A stretch of 64,000 nt of DNA from an uncultured Clostridia bacterium (GTDB taxonomy: Bacteria > Bacillota > Clostridia > Christensenellales > CAG-138), in assembly GCA_946411635.1 (NCBI GenBank), contig CAMKES010000003.1, forward strand, positions 92,112-156,111, in the 5' to 3' direction. Of the stretch, positions 9,100 through 16,612 are shown piece by piece (positions within the stretch are counted from its first letter, which is position 1; every line of letters starts with the position of its first letter). Below the pieces are notes generated by a model. It saw only the letters and a program-made list of their open reading frames with translations, did not search any database and was not told the origin of the DNA. The translations under genes were made by a program, and so were the position numbers.

Positions 9100-9126
9100 A
9101 AAAGCACCCGAGCGGGTGCTTTTTTC
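9100..9126 (+). terminator. terminator of carbamate kinase
   Basis: Stem of about ten bases (9100-9109 with 9114-9123, loop GAGC) running into T residues. Confidence 0.85.
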
Positions 9127-9127
9127 G

Positions 9128-9156
9128 TTGACACCGCTTTTTTCGGGCGGTATACT
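9128..9156 (+). promoter_or_regulatory. promoter of the zinc-ribbon membrane protein pair
   Basis: TTGACA (9128-9133), 17-base spacer, TATACT (9151-9156). Confidence 0.85.
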
Positions 9157-9188
9157 GATGATCAGAAAAAAGGGGGAGGTATCCAACT

Positions 9189-9644
9189 GTGTTCAACAAC
9201 ATCGGCAAAAAGATCAAAACGCTTGCGAAGGTCATCTTCTGGATCACGTTCATCATGTTCGTACTCGGCGCGATCGGCGGCGGCATCGCCATCTTCGCCA
9301 CCCAGGATTGCGAGGAGTATCCCGCATACATCGCTGCGGGGATCGCCGTCATGCTCGTCGGCGGCGGGATCGGCTTCCTGATCGCATGGATCGGCTCGTT
9401 CTTTATGTACGGCTACGGCCAGCTGATCGACGACACCGAGATCAACCGCAAAACGAATCAGAAGATCCTCGCGCAGCTCGGCGGCGAAGCGGTTCCCGAG
9501 GAGCCCGCCGCGCCGGTTGCGCCGGTTGCGCCGGTCGTTCCGCAGGAACCCAAGGCGGAAGGCGAATGGTTCTGCCGCAAGTGCGGATTCAAAAACGACG
9601 CGTCCGCGAAGTTCTGCATGCGCTGCGGCACGCCGAACGAATAA
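9189..9644 (+). CDS. two-helix membrane protein with C-terminal zinc ribbon
   Basis: A 151-residue protein with no assigned function. Two hydrophobic helices (about 14-37 and 46-72) are followed by a linker with an Ala-Pro-Val repeat (about 100-118) and a CxxC-x10-CxxC zinc ribbon (C129, C132, C143, C146) ending in RCGTPNE. It starts with GTG behind a GGGGGAGG site. The next gene is a paralog with the same N-terminal pattern (MF-N-G-K-LAKV) and the same ribbon. Zinc-ribbon proteins of this kind are common and mostly uncharacterised in Clostridia. The ribbon probably faces the cytosol, which is an inference from topology. Confidence 0.8.
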   Translation: MFNNIGKKIKTLAKVIFWITFIMFVLGAIGGGIAIFATQDCEEYPAYIAAGIAVMLVGGGIGFLIAWIGSFFMYGYGQLIDDTEINRKTNQKILAQLGGEAVPEEPAAPVAPVAPVVPQEPKAEGEWFCRKCGFKNDASAKFCMRCGTPNE

Positions 9645-9707
9645 CACGAAAGAAGGGGCTGCTTCGCCGGCCCTTTTCCTTTTTTTCAAAAAGGAGGGAA
9701 CACGGAT

Positions 9708-10319
9708 ATGTTTGACAACGTCGGAAGCAGAATGAAAGGCCTTGCAAAGGTCGTGTTCGCGGTGATCCTCATCGCAGCGCTCGTCGGCGCGATCCTTTCG
9801 GCGATCGCGGTGGGCAAAGCCGCGGCGATCAGCTGCAACGCGGAACGGTACGTCTATTACGGCGAGAAGGACGAAGGGGCTGGCATGTTTGCCGGCATCG
9901 GCACGTTTATTGCGGTCATGCTTGCCGGATTCGTCTCCGCGTATTTTACCGGCGCGCTGGTATACGCGGTCGGCGAGGCGGTCGAAAACTCGGAAGCCGC
10001 CAAAAAGGCGGCGGAGCAGAACCGCGCCATGCTGCTGAAGCTGACCGGTTCGGGAGCCGGGTCCGAAGCGCCTGCGAACAAACAGACCGTGAAGGATGCG
10101 CCGCCCGCGGCGAAAAAAGACGCCGTCGTGCTCGACGACACGAAAATGCGCTGCCCGAAGTGCGGCGCGGTGCAGCCGAAGGGGCGCAGCGTCTGCTGGG
10201 ACTGCAGCTTCAGATTCGAGGAAGCGCCCGCGCCCGAAGAATGGCTCTGCCGCAAGTGCGGCATGAAGAACGAAGCGGACGCAAGATTCTGCATGCGCTG
10301 CGGCACGCCGAAGCCGTAA
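9708..10319 (+). CDS. two-helix membrane protein with two zinc ribbons (paralog of previous gene)
   Basis: A 203-residue protein of unknown function. Two hydrophobic helices (about 12-37 and 62-90) precede a Lys/Ala-rich linker and two ribbons, C149-x2-C152-x10-C163-x2-C166 and C181-x2-C184-x10-C195-x2-C198. The second ribbon closely matches that of the upstream protein (LCRKCGMKN and FCMRCGTP). The gene follows its paralog after 63 bases with an AAGGAGGG site, so the two are probably co-transcribed. A weak hairpin with a T-rich tail at about 9649-9690 could attenuate between them. The pair looks like a tandem duplication in which the second copy gained a ribbon. Confidence 0.8.
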   Translation: MFDNVGSRMKGLAKVVFAVILIAALVGAILSAIAVGKAAAISCNAERYVYYGEKDEGAGMFAGIGTFIAVMLAGFVSAYFTGALVYAVGEAVENSEAAKKAAEQNRAMLLKLTGSGAGSEAPANKQTVKDAPPAAKKDAVVLDDTKMRCPKCGAVQPKGRSVCWDCSFRFEEAPAPEEWLCRKCGMKNEADARFCMRCGTPKP

Positions 10320-10325
10320 CGGATC

Positions 10326-10366
10326 AAAAAACGACCGGCGTCCGGATCCCCGGACGCCGGTTTTTT
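10326..10366. terminator. bidirectional terminator
   Basis: Twelve-base perfect stem (10334-10345 with 10350-10361) flanked by A and T runs, between convergent genes. Confidence 0.9.
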
Positions 10367-10380
10367 CCGTCGGATTGCCG

Positions 10381-11007
10381 TCAGTCGTTCCCGCCGGTCA
10401 GCGACTTCACGTAGACGCCGTCTTCGCCCTTCGTAAAGCCCATCTTTTCAAGATACGCCGCGTGCGCCGGCGAATCGGCGGCGCAGGAAAGCTCCGTGAT
10501 GCCGAAGGACGGAAGCTTTTCGTAAATGAATCGGCCCACGGAGCAGTCGCGGTACGTCGGCGTCGTGTAATCGAGCAGAACGTCGAATCGCTCGCCGCTG
10601 CGCGTTCCGAGGAGCACGCCCGCCGCGCAGTCGTCCATCAGCACCAGATAGCCCTCCGACTGCCGGATGCGTTCCCTGCTGATATTCGGAAAATACGTTC
10701 GGATGTCGTCCCCGTACTTGCCCGTGAACCATTCCGCAAAGCCGTCGGTTCCGTTCAGCTTCTGGATCTCGTACCCTTTGCCCGCCTTGCGCCGGAGCTT
10801 CAGCAGCTGATACACGTTGATCGCCACGAGGGCCGCGTTCAGGATCGCCGTGGGGTACGAGCGGATCAGCAATGCGTAGACCGCGAAGATCGCGCTGCCG
10901 ATGAGGTTGAACACGCGCAGCCGCACGACCGACGTCATCAGCATCGAAACGAGGACCAGCCCCGTGCCGAGATATCCGATCAGCTCATAGATCAAAGCCC
11001 AGTTCAT
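10381..11007 (-). CDS. YgjV-like membrane protein with GNAT-like C-terminal half
   Basis: A 208-residue protein. The first 75 residues hold three hydrophobic helices resembling the YgjV family (GYLGTGLVLVSM, then a region with FNLIGS). The rest (about 85-205) is soluble and resembles a GNAT-type acyltransferase fold by its pattern, including the late AHAAYLEKMGF segment typical of the final GNAT helix and strand. Start at 11007 with AGGAGG upstream. It follows the flavodoxin gene on the same strand after 54 bases that contain a GGACGGGC hairpin without a T run. The function is unknown; the GNAT assignment is an inference from pattern. Confidence 0.72.
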   Translation of the reverse strand: MNWALIYELIGYLGTGLVLVSMLMTSVVRLRVFNLIGSAIFAVYALLIRSYPTAILNAALVAINVYQLLKLRRKAGKGYEIQKLNGTDGFAEWFTGKYGDDIRTYFPNISRERIRQSEGYLVLMDDCAAGVLLGTRSGERFDVLLDYTTPTYRDCSVGRFIYEKLPSFGITELSCAADSPAHAAYLEKMGFTKGEDGVYVKSLTGGND

Positions 11008-11061
11008 CGTTTCTCCTCCTGTCGTATGAGATCGGCGGGGACGGGCGCCGCCCGTCCGGGC

Positions 11062-11535
11062 TTACAGTCCGAGCCCGTCCGCCCAGCGCTTCAGTTCGTC
11101 TTCGGAAACGCGCGCCGGGAAGACCCTGCCCGAAAGCGCCTTCGTCTTTGCAAGCTTGCCCATGCGTTCGGGCGCCTTGCCGAGCCCCGAGCCGCCGGAC
11201 GTTGCGAACGGCACGATCGTCCTGCCCGAAAAATCGTACGCCTCGAGGAACGTATCGATGATCGACGGCTCGCGGTACCACCAGATCGGAAAGCCCACGA
11301 ACACGACGTCGGCGTCTTTGACCGGCGCGCTGCTGTCCGCCATCGGCGGACGGCAGGTTTCGTCTCTCATCTCAAGGGTGCTTCTCGAGTTCTTGTCCAT
11401 CCAGTTCAGATCGGCGTTCGTATAGCGCGGAACTGGCACGATCTCATAGAGCGGCGCGTTCACGGCGGCGGCAAGCTTTTTTGCGACCCCTTCCGTCACG
11501 CCGCTTGCGGAAAAATAAGCAACCAGTGCGTTCAT
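11062..11535 (-). CDS. flavodoxin
   Basis: A 157-residue FMN-binding electron carrier or oxidoreductase of the flavodoxin_4 type. The N-terminal strand and phosphate loop are ALVAYFSASGVTEGVA. PIWWYREPSIIDTFLE is the usual second FMN loop, and PFATSGGSGLGK the third. The ATG at 11535 is preferred because AAGGAGG lies six bases before it; a further in-frame ATG six bases upstream abuts the ribosome site. It is followed by the YgjV-like gene. Redox partner unknown. Confidence 0.88.
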   Translation of the reverse strand: MNALVAYFSASGVTEGVAKKLAAAVNAPLYEIVPVPRYTNADLNWMDKNSRSTLEMRDETCRPPMADSSAPVKDADVVFVGFPIWWYREPSIIDTFLEAYDFSGRTIVPFATSGGSGLGKAPERMGKLAKTKALSGRVFPARVSEDELKRWADGLGL

Positions 11536-11563
11536 ATTCATCCTCCTTGTTTTGATCGATACG

Positions 11564-11592
11564 ATTATACCGCATTTTTGCGGCGGCGGCAA
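11564..11592 (-). promoter_or_regulatory. promoter of the flavodoxin gene
   Basis: Minus strand TTGCCG (11592-11587), 17-base spacer, TATAAT (11569-11564). Confidence 0.65.
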
Positions 11593-11666
11593 GAAAAAAC
11601 GCGCCGCGTCTTTGCAGGGCGCGCGCGCCGTGGTATAATGGACGCATCAAAGAAACGGAGGCGCAT

Positions 11667-12194
11667 ATGGAAACGGAGCTGATTCAAAGGCTTTCCGCGG
11701 GCAACGCGATCTACCGGAACGACGGCGACGGCGCGCGGCGGCTCGATACCGCAAGGAACGGACAGCATCCGTACGCGGTCGTCGTCTGCTGTTCGGATTC
11801 GCGCGTGATCCCGGAGCGCATCTTTCACGCGGGGATCGGCGATCTGTTCGTCGTGCGCGTCGCGGGCAACGTGATCGGGCGGCACGCGCTCGGCAGCATC
11901 GCGTACGCGACGGAGCATCTCGGCTGCAGGGGCGTCGTCGTGCTCGGGCACACCGGCTGCGGCGCGGTCGAGGCCGCGCTTGCGGGACATGCGGAAGGGT
12001 TCATCGCCGACCTCGTCGACGCGATCCGGGAGGCGATCGGCGCGGAGCGCGATCCGCTCGCCGCGTGCGAAGCGAACGTGCGCGCGGGCGTCGGAACGGT
12101 CCGCCGCGCGCTGAACGGCGACGCGGTCAACGTGATCGGCGCGATCTACGACACGGCGACCGGCGCGGTGCGCTGGCTTTCGGAGGGCGTATGA
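11667..12194 (+). CDS. beta-class carbonic anhydrase
   Basis: Cytosolic 175-residue zinc enzyme interconverting CO2 and bicarbonate. The zinc ligands and catalytic pair are present: C42-x-D44-x-R46 in CCSDSR and H95-x2-C98 in GHTGCGA. Length fits the small clostridial beta class. A TATAAT box at 11634-11639 with TTGCAG 16 bases upstream is the likely promoter, and GGAGG precedes the ATG. Its stop overlaps the next start as ATGA, so it heads a three-gene unit with a small CxxC protein and a NUDIX hydrolase. Confidence 0.93.
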   Translation: METELIQRLSAGNAIYRNDGDGARRLDTARNGQHPYAVVVCCSDSRVIPERIFHAGIGDLFVVRVAGNVIGRHALGSIAYATEHLGCRGVVVLGHTGCGAVEAALAGHAEGFIADLVDAIREAIGAERDPLAACEANVRAGVGTVRRALNGDAVNVIGAIYDTATGAVRWLSEGV

Positions 12195-12388
12195 AAAAAC
12201 AGACCTATGACCGCGAACGGCTCACGCCCGCGGTGAAATGCAGCATCTGCACCGGCGAAAAGGCGGCGGGTTTTCTCGACAAATCGACCGGGCACTTTAC
12301 CGAGGCTGCGCTGATCCGCACGGAAAAGGACCTTGCGAAATTCATGAAGCGGTACGGGATCGACGAACCGCCGGAAACGATCTACTGA
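12191..12388 (+). CDS. small conserved CxxC protein (unknown function)
   Basis: A 65-residue soluble protein starting with MKKQTYDRERLTP. It has a KCSICTGEKAAGF motif with one CxxC pair, a THF-TEAALIR segment and a C-terminal KFMKRYGI. From memory, close relatives are widespread in Clostridia, usually as hypothetical proteins and sometimes mislabelled as aspartate dehydrogenase; no enzymatic domain fits at this length. The start overlaps the carbonic anhydrase stop (ATGA), and the NUDIX gene follows after 11 bases. Confidence 0.75.
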   Translation: MKKQTYDRERLTPAVKCSICTGEKAAGFLDKSTGHFTEAALIRTEKDLAKFMKRYGIDEPPETIY

Positions 12389-12399
12389 CGGAGGACGGC

Positions 12400-12792
12400 A
12401 TGAAGGAACTCAGAGTCGTCGCGGCGATCATCCGCGACGGGGACCGCGTGCTTGCGACGCAGCGCGGATACGGACCGTGGAAGGATTCCTGGGAGTATCC
12501 GGGCGGCAAGATCGAGCCCGGCGAAACGCCCGAGGCCGCGCTGATCCGCGAGATCGAGGAGGAGCTGCGCGTGCAGATCGCGCCGGAGCGCTTCTTCTGC
12601 ACCGCGGAATACGACTATCCGGACTTTCACCTGTCGATGGACTGCTTTCTCTGCCGCATCGAAGCGGGCGAGCCGGAATTTCCCGAGCACGAAGCGGCGC
12701 GCTGGCTGACGCGCGAAACCCTGCTTTCGGTCGACTGGCTTCCCGCCGACCTTGCGGTCTCCGAACAGCTTCTGAACGATCGCATCCTGTAA
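12400..12792 (+). CDS. NUDIX hydrolase, MutT-like
   Basis: A 130-residue pyrophosphohydrolase. The NUDIX box runs from G36 to V58 (GGKIEPGETPEAAL then REIEEEL), with the REUxEE metal ligands intact; the usual glycine near its end is Arg57. GPWKDSWEYPGGK before the box is typical of MutT/NudG-type (d)NTP pyrophosphohydrolases that remove oxidised nucleotides, but the substrate is inferred. GGAGG precedes the ATG. It is the last gene of the carbonic anhydrase operon and is followed by a terminator. Confidence 0.88.
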   Translation: MKELRVVAAIIRDGDRVLATQRGYGPWKDSWEYPGGKIEPGETPEAALIREIEEELRVQIAPERFFCTAEYDYPDFHLSMDCFLCRIEAGEPEFPEHEAARWLTRETLLSVDWLPADLAVSEQLLNDRIL

Positions 12793-12800
12793 AACCGCAG

Positions 12801-12835
12801 CAAAAAAAAGAACGCCCGCGGGCGTCCTTTTTTTC
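12801..12835. terminator. bidirectional terminator
   Basis: GACGCCCGCGGGCGTC-type stem with an A run before and a T run after, between convergent genes. Confidence 0.8.
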
Positions 12836-12838
12836 GTC

Positions 12839-13456
12839 TCAGAACCCGAGACTGTCGTTCACGAGGATCACGTGGATGCGGTCCTTGTGCCGCGAATAGC
12901 GCGTGATCAGGAACTGGCAGCAGATCGTGTCGGGCGATTTGCAGTTCATGCAGGTGCCGAGCTTCGAGCACGGCGTTTCGAGCCCGAAGCGCTGCGCGTT
13001 GATCGGCGCGGCGACGTTTCTCGCGCGCTTCATGGCGGCGTCGACGTCGTTCGTCACCTTGTTCATGCCGACGATGAACAGCACGTGCTTCGGTCCGTTC
13101 GCGATGCACGACACGCGGTTCGCGTTGCCGTCGATGTTGACCAGCACGCCGTCGTCGGTCATGGCGTTCGCGCTCGAAAGGAAGAAGTCCGCGTCGTACG
13201 CCGCGAGCTTCGCGCCGGGCGCGGAGCGGTCGATGAAGCGGTAGTTTCCGTTTTTCAGCGCGTCGACGAGCCCGATCTCGACGGCGCTCATCGTGCCGCC
13301 CATGGCGATCGAACTGCCCTCGGGGATCAGCGAAAGCGCGATCTGCTTCGCCTGTTCGCGCGTTTCGGCGTAGTAGCCGGTCATATTGCGCGACTGAAGT
13401 CCCCTGATGACCTTCTGCGCAAGCAGCGCGTTGCGTTTTTCCATGTTCGGATCCAT
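12839..13456 (-). CDS. LUD-domain protein (lactate-utilisation / LutC-like)
   Basis: A 205-residue protein matching the LUD family found in LutB and LutC and in many free-standing clostridial proteins. Recognisable are SIAMGGTMSAVEIGL near 50-64, the FFLSSANAMTDDG loop near 92-104, and GMNKVTNDVDAAMKRARNVA near 128-148. Several cysteines near the C-terminus (TPCSKLGTCMNCKSPDTICC) suggest metal or Fe-S binding. The start at 13456 has AGGAGG upstream. lutA and lutB are not nearby, so a role in lactate oxidation is not supported by context. It follows the HD-domain gene after about 20 bases. Confidence 0.85.
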   Translation of the reverse strand: MDPNMEKRNALLAQKVIRGLQSRNMTGYYAETREQAKQIALSLIPEGSSIAMGGTMSAVEIGLVDALKNGNYRFIDRSAPGAKLAAYDADFFLSSANAMTDDGVLVNIDGNANRVSCIANGPKHVLFIVGMNKVTNDVDAAMKRARNVAAPINAQRFGLETPCSKLGTCMNCKSPDTICCQFLITRYSRHKDRIHVILVNDSLGF

Positions 13457-13477
13457 ATGATACCTCCTGTTTTGTTG

Positions 13478-14494
13478 TTAACTGTCAAGCGCCGCCGTTT
13501 CGACCGCGGCGAGAAACTGCGTCTGCGGCTCGCGCAAAAACGCGTCGATCCGTTCCTTCACATCGGGGAACGCGGCGGACACGCGCCCGCGTCCTTCGAT
13601 CAGCGGGTCGATGTACCGCTTCTTCGCGGGGATTTGCCGCCACGCGGCGCCGCCCCACGGCGCGTCGGCGCACAGCATCGCGGAAAAGCGCCGGTAGTTC
13701 CGCCACGCGGCGCGGGTCGTTTCGTCGGAAAGGAGCTTTTCGATCACGGCGGGCTCGGTCGTCATGAGATCCGCCTCCGTCAGTACGCCGCGCTCCAGCG
13801 CGGTTTTCAGCACCTCGGAGAGCATCTGCATCGCGTAGCGATCCTCCGCGGACACGTAGATCTCCGAACAGACGAGCGACGCCTCGGTAAAGTCCTTTGC
13901 GATCGCGGGCGTTCGGAACGTCAGCTCCGGCTTCCCGTCCTCCGCGTCGCCGACCGTGAGGTCTTCGTACATCGCCTTCACCGCGTCAAGGGTGCGGATG
14001 CGGTAGTTCAGAAGATTCCCGAGCGTGTACTCGAGCCGATCGGCACTTAGCCTTGGCGAATCGTTGTCCGCGATCGGATAGCGGTGATAGTCGCATACGT
14101 CGCCGACCGTGAGGTTCGCGTTTTTCAGCGCGCGCAGCAGCGTTTCGTCGCGGGCGATGATCGCTTCCGTGCCGTCCTCGGTCGATTCCTGCACGAGATA
14201 GTCGCCGTGCAGAAAGTCCACGACGTGCGCGAACACCGGCGAGGCGACGTCGTGCAGAAGCCCCGCGACCGCCTGTTTTTCGTCGTGCGTGAACCGCCAC
14301 ACGATCCGCGCGACGCCGCGGCTGTGATCGAACCGCGAATACGGCGCAAGGTCCCGGAAGCGCGGGAACGCCGTGTATTCGCAGCCGCAGTTCATGCCGA
14401 CGTTCTGAAGCCGCCGCATGCACGGCGCGGCCTCGCACGCGGCAAGCACCGCCGGGATCTCGTTGTGATACAGCGTGTAATGCTCCATGCTCAT
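13478..14494 (-). CDS. HD-domain phosphohydrolase
   Basis: A 338-residue metal-dependent hydrolase. The HD motif is read as RFDHSRGVARI followed by GLLHDVASPVFAHVVD, typical of the dGTPase/SAMHD-like HD superfamily of phosphohydrolases. A further metal-ligand candidate lies in the SADRLEYTLG segment near 170. The start at 14494 overlaps the stop of the preceding flavodoxin gene as ATGA, so the two are coupled. The same frame is open for another 700 bases upstream, but that part is a shadow of the flavodoxin gene. Substrate unknown. Confidence 0.85.
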   Translation of the reverse strand: MSMEHYTLYHNEIPAVLAACEAAPCMRRLQNVGMNCGCEYTAFPRFRDLAPYSRFDHSRGVARIVWRFTHDEKQAVAGLLHDVASPVFAHVVDFLHGDYLVQESTEDGTEAIIARDETLLRALKNANLTVGDVCDYHRYPIADNDSPRLSADRLEYTLGNLLNYRIRTLDAVKAMYEDLTVGDAEDGKPELTFRTPAIAKDFTEASLVCSEIYVSAEDRYAMQMLSEVLKTALERGVLTEADLMTTEPAVIEKLLSDETTRAAWRNYRRFSAMLCADAPWGGAAWRQIPAKKRYIDPLIEGRGRVSAAFPDVKERIDAFLREPQTQFLAAVETAALDS

Positions 14495-15120
14495 TTCCCG
14501 TCCGGAAAGCTCGTAAAGTCGCCGCGCTCGAGCGCGGGCAGGCCGGTCTTCTCCGCTTCGGCCGCGATCGCGCGGATCAGGAACGCCGCGTTTTTCGCAA
14601 GGTTCCGCATCGTCTGAAGCCCCTCGAGGTCCTTTTCGACGTCGGCGGCGGTAAAGCCGTGGACCTGGTTCCAGTAGGTGGAGGAGACCACGGGCATCGC
14701 GGAGATCGTGAAGTACTTGTTCAGCACGTCGAACGACGCCGTGTTGCCGCCTCTGCGGCAGCTCACGACCGCCGCGCCGACCTTCATGTGCTTCGGAAAC
14801 CGCGTGCTGTAAAACAGCCGGTCGAGGAACGACAGCAGCGTGCCGTTCGGCGAGCCGTAATAGACGGGGCTGCCGACGATGAGCCCGTCGGCGCGCTCGA
14901 ACAGCGGCGCGGTCCGGTTCACCGCGTCGTCGAATACGCAGCGTCCGTTCTTGTGACAGAAGCCGCAGGACGCGCAGCCGCGCACGGCCTCCTTTCCGAT
15001 CTCGACGAGGTCCGTTTCGATCCCTTCCGCGTGCAGCGTGTCGGCGATCTCGCGTAAAGCGCGCGCCGTGCAGCCGTTCGGACGCGGACTGCCGTTGATG
15101 AGCAATACCCGGTGTGTCAT
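14491..15120 (-). CDS. NADPH-dependent FMN reductase / iron-sulfur flavoprotein-like
   Basis: A 209-residue flavodoxin-fold protein. INGSPRPNGCTARAL (8-22) is the phosphate-binding loop. A Cys-rich segment, CASCGFCHKNGRC (about 50-62), resembles the compact cluster motif of iron-sulfur flavoproteins. SPVYYGSPNGTLLSFLDR is the second FMN loop. It heads an operon with the HD phosphohydrolase and LUD gene. An AGGGAGA site lies about eight bases before the ATG. Cluster binding is an inference from the four clustered cysteines. Confidence 0.88.
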   Translation of the reverse strand: MTHRVLLINGSPRPNGCTARALREIADTLHAEGIETDLVEIGKEAVRGCASCGFCHKNGRCVFDDAVNRTAPLFERADGLIVGSPVYYGSPNGTLLSFLDRLFYSTRFPKHMKVGAAVVSCRRGGNTASFDVLNKYFTISAMPVVSSTYWNQVHGFTAADVEKDLEGLQTMRNLAKNAAFLIRAIAAEAEKTGLPALERGDFTSFPDGK

Positions 15121-15148
15121 CGTTTTTCTCTCCCTGATGATTTCTTTT

Positions 15149-15178
15149 ATTATACCATACGGAACGGGCGGAAGTCAA
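15149..15178 (-). promoter_or_regulatory. promoter of the flavoprotein / HD / LUD operon
   Basis: Minus strand TTGACT (15178-15173), 18-base spacer, TATAAT (15154-15149). Confidence 0.75.
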
Positions 15179-15201
15179 AGACGGCGTACCGTATAAAAGG
15201 C

Positions 15202-15230
15202 TTGACACGCAGGGGCGGTTCGTATATAAT
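15202..15230 (+). promoter_or_regulatory. perfect-consensus promoter of tyrS
   Basis: TTGACA (15202-15207), 17-base spacer, TATAAT (15225-15230). The leader that follows is only about 90 bases and shows no T-box. Confidence 0.9.
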
Positions 15231-15324
15231 TTCCCTAATTATCGGACGGCGGAAGCCGGACGAACGGAGCGCACGCGCGGCGCGGACCGACCCGGCCGGG
15301 CAGCTCTTTTCAGGGAGGATACCA

Positions 15325-16545
15325 ATGCAGATTTTTGAAGAATTGAAAGCGCGCGGACTGATCGCGCAGGTCACGGACGAAAAGGAGATCCGCGAGCTGA
15401 TCAACAACGGCGGCGCAAAGTTCTACATCGGCTTCGACTGCACGGCGGACAGCCTGACGGCGGGGCATTTCATGGCGCTGACGCTGATGAAGCGCCTGCA
15501 GATGGCGGGAAACCGCCCGGTCGCTTTGATCGGCGGCGGCACGACGATGATCGGCGACCCCTCGGGCCGCACCGACATGCGCAAGATGCTGACCAAAGAG
15601 GACATCGAGCACAACGCCGCGTGCTTCAAGCGCCAGATGGAACGCTTCATCGAGTTCGGCGAGGGCAAGGCGGAGATGGTCAACAACGCGGACTGGCTCT
15701 TGAAGCTCAACTACGTGGACGTGCTCCGTGAGGTCGGGCCGCACTTCTCGGTCAACAACATGCTCCGCGCCGAGTGCTATAAGCAGCGCATGGAGAAGGG
15801 TCTTTCCTTCCTCGAGTTCAACTACATGATCATGCAGTCGTACGACTTCTACTATCTGTACAAGAACCGCGGCTGCAACATGCAGTTCGGCGGCGACGAC
15901 CAGTGGTCGAACATGCTCGGCGGCACGGAGCTGATCCGCCGCAAGCTCGGCAAGGACGCGTACGCGATGACGATCACGCTGCTGACCGACTCGCAGGGCA
16001 AAAAGATGGGCAAGACGGCGGGCAACGCGGTCTGGCTCGATCCGAACAAGACCTCGCCGTTCGAGTTCTATCAGTACTGGCGCAACGTCGGCGACGCGGA
16101 CGTGATGAAGTGCATCCGCATGCTGACCTTCATCCCGATCGAAACGATCGACGAGATGGACCGCTGGGCGGACGACCGCATCAACGAAAAGAAAGAGATC
16201 CTCGCGTTCGAGCTCACGAAGCTCGTGCACGGCGAGGAGGAGGCAATGAAGGCGCAGACCGCGGCGCGCGCGCTGTTCGCGGGCGGCGGCGACGACGCGA
16301 ACATGCCCTCGTTCACCGTTCCGGAAACCGCGCTCGTCGACGGAAAGATCAACATCGTCGATATGCTTCTGCTGGGCGGCGTCGACGCGTCCAAGGGCAA
16401 GATCCGCACGCTGATCACGCAGGGCTCGATCCAGATGAACGGCGAACGCGTGGACGACACGTGGATGAACGTCACAAAGGAACAGCTTTCCGACGGCGTC
16501 AAAATCAGAAAAGGCAAGAAGACGCACGTCAGATTCACGCTGTAA
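15325..16545 (+). CDS. tyrS: tyrosyl-tRNA synthetase
   Basis: A 406-residue class I synthetase charging tRNA(Tyr), full length for bacterial TyrRS. The N-terminal catalytic Rossmann domain contains YIGFDCTADSL and, at 45-48, T-A-G-H in place of HIGH. KMSKS is represented by KKMGKT at 226-231. The C-terminus (about 340-406) is an S4-like RNA-binding domain. The start is placed at the ATG at 15325, seven bases after GGGAGGA. It has its own consensus promoter and no T-box leader, so it is probably constitutive. The first histidine of HIGH is replaced by Thr45. Confidence 0.95.
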   Translation: MQIFEELKARGLIAQVTDEKEIRELINNGGAKFYIGFDCTADSLTAGHFMALTLMKRLQMAGNRPVALIGGGTTMIGDPSGRTDMRKMLTKEDIEHNAACFKRQMERFIEFGEGKAEMVNNADWLLKLNYVDVLREVGPHFSVNNMLRAECYKQRMEKGLSFLEFNYMIMQSYDFYYLYKNRGCNMQFGGDDQWSNMLGGTELIRRKLGKDAYAMTITLLTDSQGKKMGKTAGNAVWLDPNKTSPFEFYQYWRNVGDADVMKCIRMLTFIPIETIDEMDRWADDRINEKKEILAFELTKLVHGEEEAMKAQTAARALFAGGGDDANMPSFTVPETALVDGKINIVDMLLLGGVDASKGKIRTLITQGSIQMNGERVDDTWMNVTKEQLSDGVKIRKGKKTHVRFTL

Positions 16546-16552
16546 AAAACCG

Positions 16553-16580
16553 AACGGCTCCCTTCACGGGGAGCCGTTTT
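16553..16580 (+). terminator. probable terminator of tyrS
   Basis: Ten-base stem (AACGGCTCCC with GGGAGCCGTT) followed by a short T run only. Confidence 0.55.
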
Positions 16581-16612
16581 CATCCGAACGACGACAACGG
16601 GGAGGCAAACGC

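Noticed and set aside
9649..9690. Full terminator between the two zinc-ribbon genes
   Set aside because: The stem needs wobble pairs and the T tract is interrupted; at best an attenuator, so it is only mentioned in the gene entry.
15231..15324. T-box leader for tyrS
   Set aside because: The leader from the promoter to the ATG is only about 90 bases and lacks the T-box core and specifier stem; too short for the family.
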